Positions 38,254-47,200 of a DNA stretch of 64,000 nucleotides are shown here, piece by piece (the first letter of the stretch is position 1; every line of letters starts with the position of its first letter). Both the position numbers and the translations under genes were made by a program. Source of the stretch: Mesorhizobium opportunistum WSM2075 (GTDB lineage Bacteria > Pseudomonadota > Alphaproteobacteria > Rhizobiales > Rhizobiaceae); assembly GCF_000176035.2 (NCBI RefSeq), contig NC_015675.1, positions 4,220,001 through 4,284,000 on the forward strand, given 5' to 3'. The notes beneath the pieces were generated by a model. That model did no database searches. It saw only the letters and a program-made list of their open reading frames with translations, and was not told the DNA's origin.

Positions 38254-39207
38254 GACGAGCGAACCCCGGTAGGCAAGGCCCGGCTCGCGGTCGCGCGCAA
38301 GCAGCAGCGGACCATCGAGGTCGACGAAATCGGCGTCCTGGGCGAGCAACACCGCCGGCGCCATCGCCAGCGACGTGCCGACCATGCAGCCGACCATGAC
38401 GCCGAAACCGAGTTCCCGGGCGCGGTCGCGCAGGACGAGCGCCGCCGTCAGCCCGCCGGACTTGTCGAGCTTGATGTTGACGGCGTCGTAGAGGCCGACA
38501 AGCAAATCCAGGTTTTTCGCCTCGTGTACGCTTTCATCGGCGCAGATCGGCACCGGATGCGCGATGTGGCGCAGGATGCCGTCGTGGCCGGCCGGCAGCG
38601 GCTGTTCGATCAGCGCGATGTCTTGTTCCGCAGCAAAGGCGAGGTTGGCGACGATGTTGTCGTCGGTCCAGCCCTCATTGGCATCGAGGATGATTCGGCT
38701 CTCGGGCGCGGCCTGCCTTACCGCCTGGATCCGGGCGATGTCGTTGTCGCCGCCGATCTTGACCTTCAGCAGCGGCCGGCTGGCATTGGCGCTGGCCTGT
38801 GCCGCCATCGCCGAGGGTTCGCCGAGCGACAGCGTGTAGGCGGTTTCCAGCGGTCGCAGCGGGGCCGGCCAGATTGCGTTCGCCGCCGGAATGCCGCTGA
38901 TCTTGGCTTCGAGGTCCCACAGGGCGCAGTCGATGGCGTTGCGGGCCGCGCCAGCCGGCATCGCATCGAGCAGGGCGATCCGGTCGATGCCGCCGGCGAT
39001 CCGCCCGCGCATGGCCTCTATCGCCGCGTGCACGCCGTCCATGGTCTCGCCATAGCGCTTGTAGGGAACGCATTCGCCGCGCCCGACATGACCATCCTGG
39101 CTGATCGTGCAGGTGATGACCTCGGCCTCGGTCTTGGAGCCGCGCGAAATGGTGAAGGTGCCGGCGATCGGAAAACGCTCGGCCTCGACCGAAATGACAC
39201 GCGCCAT
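38224..39207 (-). CDS. dgcA: Enolase-superfamily epimerase, DgcA type
   Basis: A 327-residue member of the muconate-lactonizing subgroup of the enolase superfamily, of the kind called L-Ala-D/L-Glu epimerase or N-acetyl-D-Glu racemase DgcA in rhizobia. The active site is complete: the KxK motif in LKVKIGG, metal ligands in LDANEGW, IEQPLP and ADES, and the second Lys in NIKLDKSGG. It may racemise a Glu-containing product of peptidoglycan turnover. ATG 39207 fits the family N-terminus. It is divergent from the mla operon by 77 bases. Confidence 0.85.
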   Translation of the reverse strand: MARVISVEAERFPIAGTFTISRGSKTEAEVITCTISQDGHVGRGECVPYKRYGETMDGVHAAIEAMRGRIAGGIDRIALLDAMPAGAARNAIDCALWDLEAKISGIPAANAIWPAPLRPLETAYTLSLGEPSAMAAQASANASRPLLKVKIGGDNDIARIQAVRQAAPESRIILDANEGWTDDNIVANLAFAAEQDIALIEQPLPAGHDGILRHIAHPVPICADESVHEAKNLDLLVGLYDAVNIKLDKSGGLTAALVLRDRARELGFGVMVGCMVGTSLAMAPAVLLAQDADFVDLDGPLLLARDREPGLAYRGSLVSPPDRVLWG

Positions 39208-39284
39208 ATTTTTCTGCTCCGGCTGTGCGAGAAGGGTTGTCGGCAAATCGACAAGGTCGGACCCATCAGGCTAAACAGGACGCC

Positions 39285-40472
39285 ATGTTGACCATAGGCA
39301 AGCGCGACGCAAGCGGCACGACCGCCTCGGAGGCTGACCACCAGCCGCGCGTCGCTATCGGCGAGGAAGGTGGCGTTCTTGGCTGCGCCTTCTCCGGTGT
39401 CTGGACGACACGGACCGTGGCACTGATCGACGCGGACATGCGCAAGATCGAGAAACGAAGCGGTTTCAAGACTTTGGCCCTCGATCTTTCCAAGATCGAG
39501 AAGATCGACACCGCTGGCGCCTGGCTAATCGACCGGCTGGTCAGCGTCTTCGAGAAGAAGAACGTCGAGGTCCAGCTGCAGGGCCGGAGCGAGATCGCGT
39601 CCATCCTGCTCGATGCGGTGGGGGAGGCTGTCCGCCGCGAGCCCGAATCCGGACCGGCGCGGCCGCCCAACATCGTCCTTCGCGCCCTCGAAGCGGTTGG
39701 CCGGCGCGTCTATGAGATGCGCGACGATTTCCTTGCCTCGATGAATATCCTCGGCGCCACCATCCGCGGCGCGCAGATGAAGCTCGGCCGCGGCCATGCC
39801 GTCAATCCGGCGGCGATCTTCAACCAGATCGATCGCATGGGCGTCGGCGCCATACCGGTGGTGGTGCTGATGTCGGCCATCGTCGGCGCGATCGTCGCCC
39901 AGCAAGGCGCCTACCAGCTCAGCTATTTCGGCGCCGATATCTTCGTCGTCGACCTCGTCGGCGTGCTGATCCTACGCGAACTCGGCGTGCTGATGACGGC
40001 AATCATGATCGCCGGCCGTTCCGGCAGCGCGATCACCGCCGAGATCGGTTCGATGAAGATGCGCGAGGAGGTCGACGCGCTGAAGGTCATCGGCCTCAAC
40101 CCGATCGGCGTGCTGGTCTTTCCGCGCCTGGTTGCACTCGTGATCGCCTTGCCGTGCCTGACGATCATCGCCAATTTCGCGGCGCTCGGCGGCGGCATCG
40201 CCGCGGCCTGGCTCTACTCCGACATTCCGCCGGCCGCCTTCCTCGACCGGCTGCGCGTCGCCATCGATCTCAGCACCATTTTCGCCGGCCTGATCAAGGC
40301 ACCGTTCATGGCGATGATCATCGGCACGATTGCGTCCGTCGAGGGTATGAAGGTCGGCGGCAGCGCCGAATCGCTCGGCCAGCACGTGACGGCCTCGGTG
40401 GTGAAGTCGATTTTCGTCGTCATCATCCTCGACGGGCTTTTCGCCATGTTCTACGCAGCGATCGAGTTCTGA
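39285..40472 (+). CDS. mlaE: Mla-type ABC permease with STAS domain
   Basis: A 395-residue permease of the MlaE family, which moves phospholipid across the inner membrane for asymmetry maintenance. The N-terminal 120 residues form a STAS-like domain (LALDLSKIEKIDTAGAWLI), which in E. coli is a separate protein, MlaB. The membrane part holds the signature region around GSGSAITAEIGSMKMREEVDAL and about five helices. ATG 39285 was chosen because an upstream in-frame start gives an odd polar leader. It is the first gene of a four-gene operon; mlaF begins one base after its stop. Confidence 0.93.
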   Translation: MLTIGKRDASGTTASEADHQPRVAIGEEGGVLGCAFSGVWTTRTVALIDADMRKIEKRSGFKTLALDLSKIEKIDTAGAWLIDRLVSVFEKKNVEVQLQGRSEIASILLDAVGEAVRREPESGPARPPNIVLRALEAVGRRVYEMRDDFLASMNILGATIRGAQMKLGRGHAVNPAAIFNQIDRMGVGAIPVVVLMSAIVGAIVAQQGAYQLSYFGADIFVVDLVGVLILRELGVLMTAIMIAGRSGSAITAEIGSMKMREEVDALKVIGLNPIGVLVFPRLVALVIALPCLTIIANFAALGGGIAAAWLYSDIPPAAFLDRLRVAIDLSTIFAGLIKAPFMAMIIGTIASVEGMKVGGSAESLGQHVTASVVKSIFVVIILDGLFAMFYAAIEF

Positions 40473-40473
40473 C

Positions 40474-41283
40474 ATGGCTGAGGGTAATGGGCTCGCGATG
40501 AAGGAGCAGGACGAGGGCGACCTCGTGCTTTCGGTGCGCGACGTCACTGTCGCCATCGAGGACAAGCTGATCCTCGACAAACTCTCGCTCGACATCAAAC
40601 GCGGCGAGATCCTGGGTTTCGTCGGCGCTTCGGGCGCCGGCAAGTCGGTCCTCCTGCGGACCATTCTCGGGTTGATGCCCAAGCAATCGGGAACGATCAA
40701 GCTGTTCGGTGTCGACGTCGACAAGGCAAGCGATATCGAGCGGCTGCGCATCGACATGCGCCTTGGCGTGCTGTTCCAGCATGGCGCGCTGTTTTCGGCG
40801 CTGACCGTGCTGGAGAACGTGCAGGTGCCGATGCGCGAATATCTCGACCTGCCGAGAAAGCTGATGGATGAACTGGCATTGCTCAAGATCGAGCTGGTCG
40901 GCCTGCCGCCGGATGCGGCGCAGAAATTCCCCTCCGAACTCTCCGGCGGCATGATCAAGCGCGCCGCCCTGGCGCGCGCGCTGGCGCTCGACCCGGATAT
41001 CGTCTTTCTCGACGAGCCGACGTCCGGCCTCGATCCGATCAGCGCGGCCGAGTTCGACGAACTCGTCGTCAAGCTGCGCGACACCATGGACCTGACCGTC
41101 TATATGGTCACGCACGACCTCGACACGCTGTTTACCGCCTGCGACCACGTGGCGGTGCTCGGCAAGAAAAAGGTGCTCGTCGAAGGCAGCATCGACGACA
41201 TGCTGAAAAGCGAGGAACCGTGGGTGAAATCCTATTTCCGCGGAAAACGCGCCCGGCAACTTGATCTTGCGGCGCGCGCATAG
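40474..41283 (+). CDS. mlaF: Mla-type ABC ATPase
   Basis: A 269-residue ATPase that powers the MlaE permease. Walker A is GASGAGKSVLLRTIL near residue 51, the Q loop reads FQHGALFSALTV, the signature is LSGGMIKRAALARAL near residue 157, Walker B is DIVFLDEPTSGLDP, and the switch His is in VTHDLD. A second ATG (residue 9) is a possible start, but the near-zero spacing to mlaE favours 40474. It is followed after 14 bases by the MCE-domain gene. Confidence 0.94.
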   Translation: MAEGNGLAMKEQDEGDLVLSVRDVTVAIEDKLILDKLSLDIKRGEILGFVGASGAGKSVLLRTILGLMPKQSGTIKLFGVDVDKASDIERLRIDMRLGVLFQHGALFSALTVLENVQVPMREYLDLPRKLMDELALLKIELVGLPPDAAQKFPSELSGGMIKRAALARALALDPDIVFLDEPTSGLDPISAAEFDELVVKLRDTMDLTVYMVTHDLDTLFTACDHVAVLGKKKVLVEGSIDDMLKSEEPWVKSYFRGKRARQLDLAARA

Positions 41284-41297
41284 CCATAAGTGAAGCA

Positions 41298-42671
41298 ATG
41301 GAAACCAGAGCCAACTACGTCATTGTCGGGATTTTCACGCTGGTTGCGATCCTGGCGGCGTTCGGCTTCGTCTATTGGACGGCCGCGATCGGTGACAGGG
41401 GCGAGACGACGCTGCTGCGCGTGCGCATCCCGGGTTCGGCTTCCGGCCTCGGCCGCGGCAGCTTCGTGCTGTTCAACGGCGTCAAGGTCGGCGACGTCAA
41501 GCGTGTCTATATCGACGTCGACAATCCGACCGTCGCCATCGCCGACACCGAGATCGACCGGATGACGCCGATCACCAAGTCGACGCAGGCCGATATCGGC
41601 CTTGCCGGCCTCACCGGGCAGGCAAACATCGAGCTCAAGGGCGCCGATCCCAAGGAAGTGAAGCTGCTCGACCAGGCGGAAAAGGAAGGCAAGGTCGCCG
41701 AGATCGTCGCCAACCCATCCGCCGTGACCAATCTGTTGCAGACGGCGCAGAACATCTTCAACCGCGCCGACAAGGTGCTGAGCGAACTCGAAGGCTTCAC
41801 CAAGGATGTCCGCGGGCCGCTGACGCAGACCGTGAAGAATGTGCAGACATTCTCCGACGCACTGGCCAAGAATTCCGACGGCATCGACAAGTTCCTGTCC
41901 TCGGTCAGCGCGCTCTCCGACGAACTGAAGGGTGTGTCCGGCAAGCTCGACGGCACGCTGAAGGCGGCGGAAGGCCTGCTCAATGCCGTCGACAAGGACA
42001 AGATCAAGAGCATCGTGGCCAACGTCGACACGGTAACCGCGAACCTCAAGCAAACCTCACAACAGCTCGACGGCGTCATCAAGAATGTCGACACGGCGGT
42101 CGGGTCCGTCAACGACTTCGCCAAGCAGACGCAGGGCACGCTGGCCAAGGTCGACGGCGTGCTCGACGGCATCGACCCGGCGCAGGTGCGCACGGCGCTG
42201 GCCAACATCCAGAAGGCCAGCGAAAACGCCAACAAGGCCGCCGCCGATATCGCCGTCGTGACCAACAAGTTCGCCAACCGGGCCGACGACATCGACCAGA
42301 CGATCAAGGATGCAAAGCAATTGGCACGACGGCTCAACGATGCCTCGGTGCGTGTCGACGGTATCCTCGCCAGGGTCGACAAATTGCTCGGCTCCGGCCA
42401 GGCGGATGGTGTGATGGCCGACGCAAGGGCGACGCTGAAATCCTTCAAGCAGGTCGCCGACACGCTGAATGCGCGGCTTGGCGTCATCACCGACAATCTG
42501 GCGCGGTTCTCGGGCCAAGGCCTGACAAATGTCGAGGCGCTGGTGCAGGACAGCCGCCGATCGATCAACCGCATAGAGGAAGCGGTGACGGATCTCAGCC
42601 GCAATCCGCAGCGTATCCTTTCGGGTGGCGACGGCGAGGTTCGGCAATTCGATGGCAGGGCGCGGCGTTGA
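41298..42671 (+). CDS. mlaD: MCE-domain lipid-binding protein, MlaD type
   Basis: A 457-residue MlaD/MCE protein that hands lipid to and from the MlaFE transporter in the periplasm. One N-terminal membrane helix (VGIFTLVAILAAFGFVYW) anchors it, the MCE beta-barrel follows (residues 40-115; GSASGLGRGSFVLFNGVKVGDV), and the remaining 330 residues are a long amphipathic helical region rich in Asn, Thr and Lys with weak internal repeats (TAEQ-like LDGVIKNVDTAVGSV). That is longer than E. coli MlaD, as usual in rhizobia. A GTG-start lipoprotein gene follows. Confidence 0.93.
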   Translation: METRANYVIVGIFTLVAILAAFGFVYWTAAIGDRGETTLLRVRIPGSASGLGRGSFVLFNGVKVGDVKRVYIDVDNPTVAIADTEIDRMTPITKSTQADIGLAGLTGQANIELKGADPKEVKLLDQAEKEGKVAEIVANPSAVTNLLQTAQNIFNRADKVLSELEGFTKDVRGPLTQTVKNVQTFSDALAKNSDGIDKFLSSVSALSDELKGVSGKLDGTLKAAEGLLNAVDKDKIKSIVANVDTVTANLKQTSQQLDGVIKNVDTAVGSVNDFAKQTQGTLAKVDGVLDGIDPAQVRTALANIQKASENANKAAADIAVVTNKFANRADDIDQTIKDAKQLARRLNDASVRVDGILARVDKLLGSGQADGVMADARATLKSFKQVADTLNARLGVITDNLARFSGQGLTNVEALVQDSRRSINRIEEAVTDLSRNPQRILSGGDGEVRQFDGRARR

Positions 42672-42750
42672 CTTCGGCGTCGGCTCGCCCCAGAAACATG
42701 AGCTGCAAAAGCGGGTTGATCTTACGATCCGGGGACAACGGGGATCGCGC

Positions 42751-43359
42751 GTGAAGTCTGTGTGGGTGAGAACGGGCGGGTTGACGTCGGCTGCGGCACT
42801 GCTTGTCCTGACGCTGGCGGGCTGCGCGGCGTTAGGCGGCAAGCCTGCGCCGCTCGACACTTTTGAGCTGTCTGCGCCTTCGGTCGACGCGCATGGCCAT
42901 AGCAGCAAGCAGATCCTGATCGCCCAGCCTTCGGCGCTCAAGGCGCTGGACAGCCAGAACATCGTCATCAAACCCTCCGACCGCTCGATCCAGTATCTCA
43001 AGGGCGCGCAATGGGCCGATCGCCTGCCGCTGATCGTGCAGGCGCGGCTGGCCGAGACGTTCCAGCGCTCGGGCAGCTTTGCCGGTGTCGGCAAGCCGGG
43101 CGAGGGTCTGGCGATCGACTACCAGGTCATCGTCGAGGTCCGGTCCTTCGAAGTGCGCGTCGACGGTGGCGAACACGCCGAGGTCGACCTGTTCGTGCGC
43201 TTGCTCAACGACCGCAATGGCGAGGTGCGAGCCTCCAAGAGCTTCAACGCATCCGCACCCGTTTCGGGCAAAGGCAACTCCGCTTATGTCGGTGCGCTCG
43301 ACAATGCGTTCGGCGATGCCGCCAGGCAGATCGTTCGCTGGACGGATTCGGTGATCTGA
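42751..43359 (+). CDS. ABC transport auxiliary lipoprotein (PqiC-like)
   Basis: A 202-residue lipoprotein of the ABC-type transport auxiliary (PqiC/YmbA-like) family that works with MCE transporters. The start is most likely GTG 42751: it gives a clean lipoprotein signal peptide with lipobox LAGC at residue 23. The mature part has the family pattern DSQNIVIKPSDRSIQYLKGAQWADRLP and ends in a helical DNAFGDAARQIVRW. An ATG further upstream inside mlaD would bury the signal peptide. It closes the mla operon and probably anchors the transporter at the outer membrane. Confidence 0.85.
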   Translation: MKSVWVRTGGLTSAAALLVLTLAGCAALGGKPAPLDTFELSAPSVDAHGHSSKQILIAQPSALKALDSQNIVIKPSDRSIQYLKGAQWADRLPLIVQARLAETFQRSGSFAGVGKPGEGLAIDYQVIVEVRSFEVRVDGGEHAEVDLFVRLLNDRNGEVRASKSFNASAPVSGKGNSAYVGALDNAFGDAARQIVRWTDSVI

Positions 43360-43399
43360 GCGCCGGTCTCGTTAGCTAAATCTCGCCAACGCTTTCAAG

Positions 43400-44020
43400 C
43401 TACAGGCGCTCGAAGACATCCGGCCGCAGCTTTCCGGTCAGCATCAGATGCTGCAGCGTGTAGGCCAAGGACAGCGCATCGTCGAGCGCCTCATGCCCAT
43501 GCAATGGCGGGTGCTCGACGCCATAGTAGTCCGCGAGCTTGTTGCTCGGCGTCCTCGCCAGGTCCTCGATCGGCATCCCGGCCGCGATCAGCAGCTTGAC
43601 GGCATTGTCAAACCGGGTGGCCGGGATCGAAGGCTGAATGCCCGCGATATAGCAGCTGATGGCGATCATGTTCAGTTCGTCCTTGCCCCAGGACCAGAAC
43701 CGCGCGCCACCGGAAAAACGATCGACGTTGGCGAGGGCTTCTCCCAGCGCGACCCCTTCGGTCTCGACGTCCTTCTCGGTGATGCCGGTCAGTTTGGTGA
43801 AGAACGGGTCGAGGGCGTATCTTTGACCAAACCGGTCGACCGGTCTGATATAGGCCTTGTGCGTGCCGAGCAGCGGAAAGTCGTCCTCGAGCCCAAGCTT
43901 GATCGCGCCGATCTGCGCGATGACCGGGTCGGGATCGTGGGCCGCGCACCAGAATCGGCGTTGCGAGCCCTCAAGGCAAAGAAACTCGCAGTCGAATATG
44001 ATTGCCGTCTTCACGATCAC
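43400..44020 (-). CDS. DEDD-type 3'-5' exonuclease
   Basis: A 206-residue exonuclease of the DnaQ-like superfamily. The acidic pair is in IIFDCEFL at residues 8-15, another Asp lies in FWSWGKDELN, and the last motif is HEALDDAL near residue 177 in the HxxxxD form of DEDDh enzymes. Family members remove nucleotides from DNA or RNA 3' ends; the substrate here is unknown. It stands alone between the mla operon and the GPR gene, and a strong palindrome lies upstream. Confidence 0.85.
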   Translation of the reverse strand: MIVKTAIIFDCEFLCLEGSQRRFWCAAHDPDPVIAQIGAIKLGLEDDFPLLGTHKAYIRPVDRFGQRYALDPFFTKLTGITEKDVETEGVALGEALANVDRFSGGARFWSWGKDELNMIAISCYIAGIQPSIPATRFDNAVKLLIAAGMPIEDLARTPSNKLADYYGVEHPPLHGHEALDDALSLAYTLQHLMLTGKLRPDVFERL

Positions 44021-44163
44021 ACCCTTTGAGCGTCAGGGCTGCGGCTTTCCGGCGGATTTCCGCGCTGTGGGGGAAGTCGAACCTTGGACGGTCCCCGACG
44101 CATCCATCGGCTCGCAACAGTCGTTGTTGGCAGGTTAAGCGCGTGCCGGAGGTTTGGAGAAAC

Positions 44164-44191
44164 AACAGGCGGGACCATGGTCCCGCCTGTT
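44164..44191 (-). terminator. Perfect 28-bp palindrome, terminator of GPR gene
   Basis: AACAGGCGGGACCA and TGGTCCCGCCTGTT form a perfect 14-pair inverted repeat with no spacer. It lies 12 bases after the GPR stop on the minus strand and is followed by GTTTCTCC. It probably ends GPR transcription before the exonuclease gene. Confidence 0.65.
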
Positions 44192-44203
44192 CAATTCCTG
44201 GCT

Positions 44204-47200
44204 TTAGTGCAGCCGGCCGCTGGCGTGGGCCAGCATTGTGTAGACCTTGCCGGTGTCCGACGTCAGGTAGGTCTGCGCCATGATGTTATCGCGGTCGTTG
44301 CGCGAGACATCCTTGAGCAGTTTTTCGAAGTCGTCGCAGTAGCGGTCGACGGCGGCACGGAATTCGGCCTCGGCCTGGTACTTGCGGCGGATCTCGTCGA
44401 ACGTCTGCTGGCCCTTCAGCGTGTAGAGCCGACGCGTGAACACGTCCCGCTCGCCGCGCCGATAGCGGTTCCACAATTCGATCGAGGCATCGTGGTCGAT
44501 GGCCCGTGCGATATCGACGGAGAGCGAGTTCAGCGATTCCACGACATGTAGCGGCGAGCGCTGGGCAGGGGCCGCGCGTGGTGCTTCCGCGGGCGCGGAA
44601 GGCGCCGTGGGCCTGAGGTCTCCTTCGTTCGATGCCGCGGTCAAGAGATCGCGTACCCAGCCGCCCTGCGGCGTGCGGGTATTGGCGTCAGCGCGAGGGC
44701 GCGGTGCCGCCTCGGCCGGACGATCGAGGTCGAGCGTGCCACGCAGCGCGGTGCCACCCAGCGGCGCCTGAGGCGTGCGCAGCTCCGGTTGCGGCGCCGG
44801 GGCACGACGCGGCGGCTCAGCCGGCCGTGCCGCCGGTGCTTGCGGCGCCGGGCGCAAGGGGCGTTGCTCCGAACCATCGCCGCCGCCACGACCGGACTTG
44901 GCAACGATATCCGAGAGCTCCTTCAGGGCGTTGATCTGCTCCGAAACGGCGCGGCGAATGGCGGAGGTCGATTCCTTTGCCTCTTCCGGCATCTCGATGA
45001 CGCCCTTCTTGAGCTCGGCGCGGGTGAGGTCGAGCTCGCTCTTGATCGAGCCCGCCGTGCGCCGCATCTCCTCGGTCGCATCGGCGAAGCGCTTGGTGGC
45101 CGAATCGACGACGTCGGTGATGGCGTTGCGGATCTTGTCGGCCGACTCCATCGTCTTGCCTTCGGCGTTCTGCAGCGTCTGGCCGACCAGGTTTTCGAAC
45201 GAGCGCATGACCCTTTCGAGATCTTCCGACTTCTTGACCAGGCCGACCGCGAGATCCTCGAGCGACGACTGTCTTTCGAGCGTGTGTTCGAGGTTGCTCT
45301 GGGCCGAACTCAACAGGTCCGAGGCGCTGGCCAGCAGACGGCTGTGTTCGTCGAACTTGGTGGCGATCGAGGCGACTTCACGCAAGGTCGACGAGGACAG
45401 GTCCGTCAGCCTTGTCGTGTTCGAATCGACCAGCCGCGCCGAGCTGGCAAAGGTCTGTGCCGCCTTTTCAGTGGTGGCCGCGAAGCTCTGCGTGCTGCCG
45501 GTCAGGCGTTCGTCGACCTCGCCGAGATTGACCGCGGCCTGCTCGATCAGCTGGCCAAGCTGCGAGCTGGACTTGGTCATGCGGCCGATGAGGTCAGCGA
45601 CGCTGTCGGACAGCGACGAGCGCGCGCCTTCGACCGCCGACAAGGTCTCGGCGGTGCGGCTGGCGAGCGCGTTGACAAGGGCTGCATTCTCGCTGCGCAG
45701 CTTCTCGGTGGCGCGTTCCGTGACCTCTTCCATGCTCTTTTGCAGCTCCGAGCCGCCCTGGGCGAAACGCTCGACCAATGGGCGGGCGGTTTCGTCGAGG
45801 ATCTTCGACATCTCGGCGGAGCGCGCCGCGAGCATGGTGTTGAGCTCACGGGTATTGGCGCCGATCGTCTTGGCGGCGTCGTTGGTGCTCTGGCCGATAT
45901 GCTGGCCGACCGCCGTGAAGGTCTCGGCGATCACATTGGCGCGTGACACCAGTTGTGCCTCGGCGCTCGAGACCTGCTCGTTGAGCCTCTGGCCCATCGT
46001 CTCGGCGGTGTAGGCGAGCCGGTTCTCGACGTTGGCGACCTGCTCCTCGACACGGGCGGCTGCAGCCGCCGCGCTCGATGCGAGACGCTCGTCGGCGCCG
46101 GCAAGCGCCTGCTCGATTTCGCGGGCATGCACGGCCAGTTCCTGGCCGGTCTGCCGCGCACGATCGGCGACCCTCTGCTCGGTGTTGGCGAAGGCGCCGA
46201 CGATGGTCTGCGCGTGCTCGCCGATCGTCGACGTGCTGTCGGCGATGCGCGAAACCAGGCGTTGGTCTGCCTCTTCGAAGATGCGGCCGATCTCGGAAGC
46301 GCGGTTGGACAGCGCGTCCGAACCTTCCGCGATGCGCGACACCAATTGCTGGTCGGCGGCATCGAAGATGCGGCCGAGGTCCGATGCGCGGGCAGCGAGC
46401 GCCTCGGCCGATTCGCCGATGCGCACGCCGAGCCGCTGGTCGGCGCTTTCGAAGTTGCGCAGGATGTCGCCGGCGCGGGCGGCCAGCGACTGTGCCGTCT
46501 CGACGGCGCGGGCGACAAGCTTCTGGTCGGCCGCGTCGAAAGTGCCGGCGATCTCGTTGGCGCGGGCGGAGAGCTGATCGGCGGTCTCCTGAGCGCGAGC
46601 GGCAAGCTTCTGGTCGGCCATGTCGAAGGTTCCGGCGATCTCGCTGGCACGGGCAGCCAGTTGGTCGGCGGTTTCGTGGGCGCGGGCCAGCAGCGTGCTG
46701 GAAGTATCGTCCGCCCGGGCAAGCAAGGCGTTCGAAGTGTCTTCGGCACGGGCATGGAGACGACGATCCGCATCCTCGAAGGTACGGGCGATGTCTTCGG
46801 CCCGCGCCAGCAATGCGGCGGACGTCTGCTCGGCGCGCTCGGCGATCTTGCGATCGGCGTCGCTGAACGCCGCACCCGCCTGCTCATGCAGCGCGCTGGT
46901 GACTTCAAGGACCTTTTCGCGCAAAGCGCCGGCGACGAAGACGGCGCTCTTTTCGAGCACGTTGCGGACGTTGTCGACGCCGGTCGAGAGCGCGCGTTCC
47001 ATGGTGCCTGCGCGTTCCTCGATGATCCCGGTCTGGCGACTGAACGCCTCTTCGATCTTTTCCACGTCGGCCGCGATCGCGGTGGAAATGTCGGTGCTCC
47101 TGGCCGCGATCTGATCGATGTGGCCAGACAGCGAGCGGTCAACGTCCTTGCGGGTCTCAGCGAGCTTGCCGAGATCCTCTTCCAGCGCGCGGCTCAGCAT

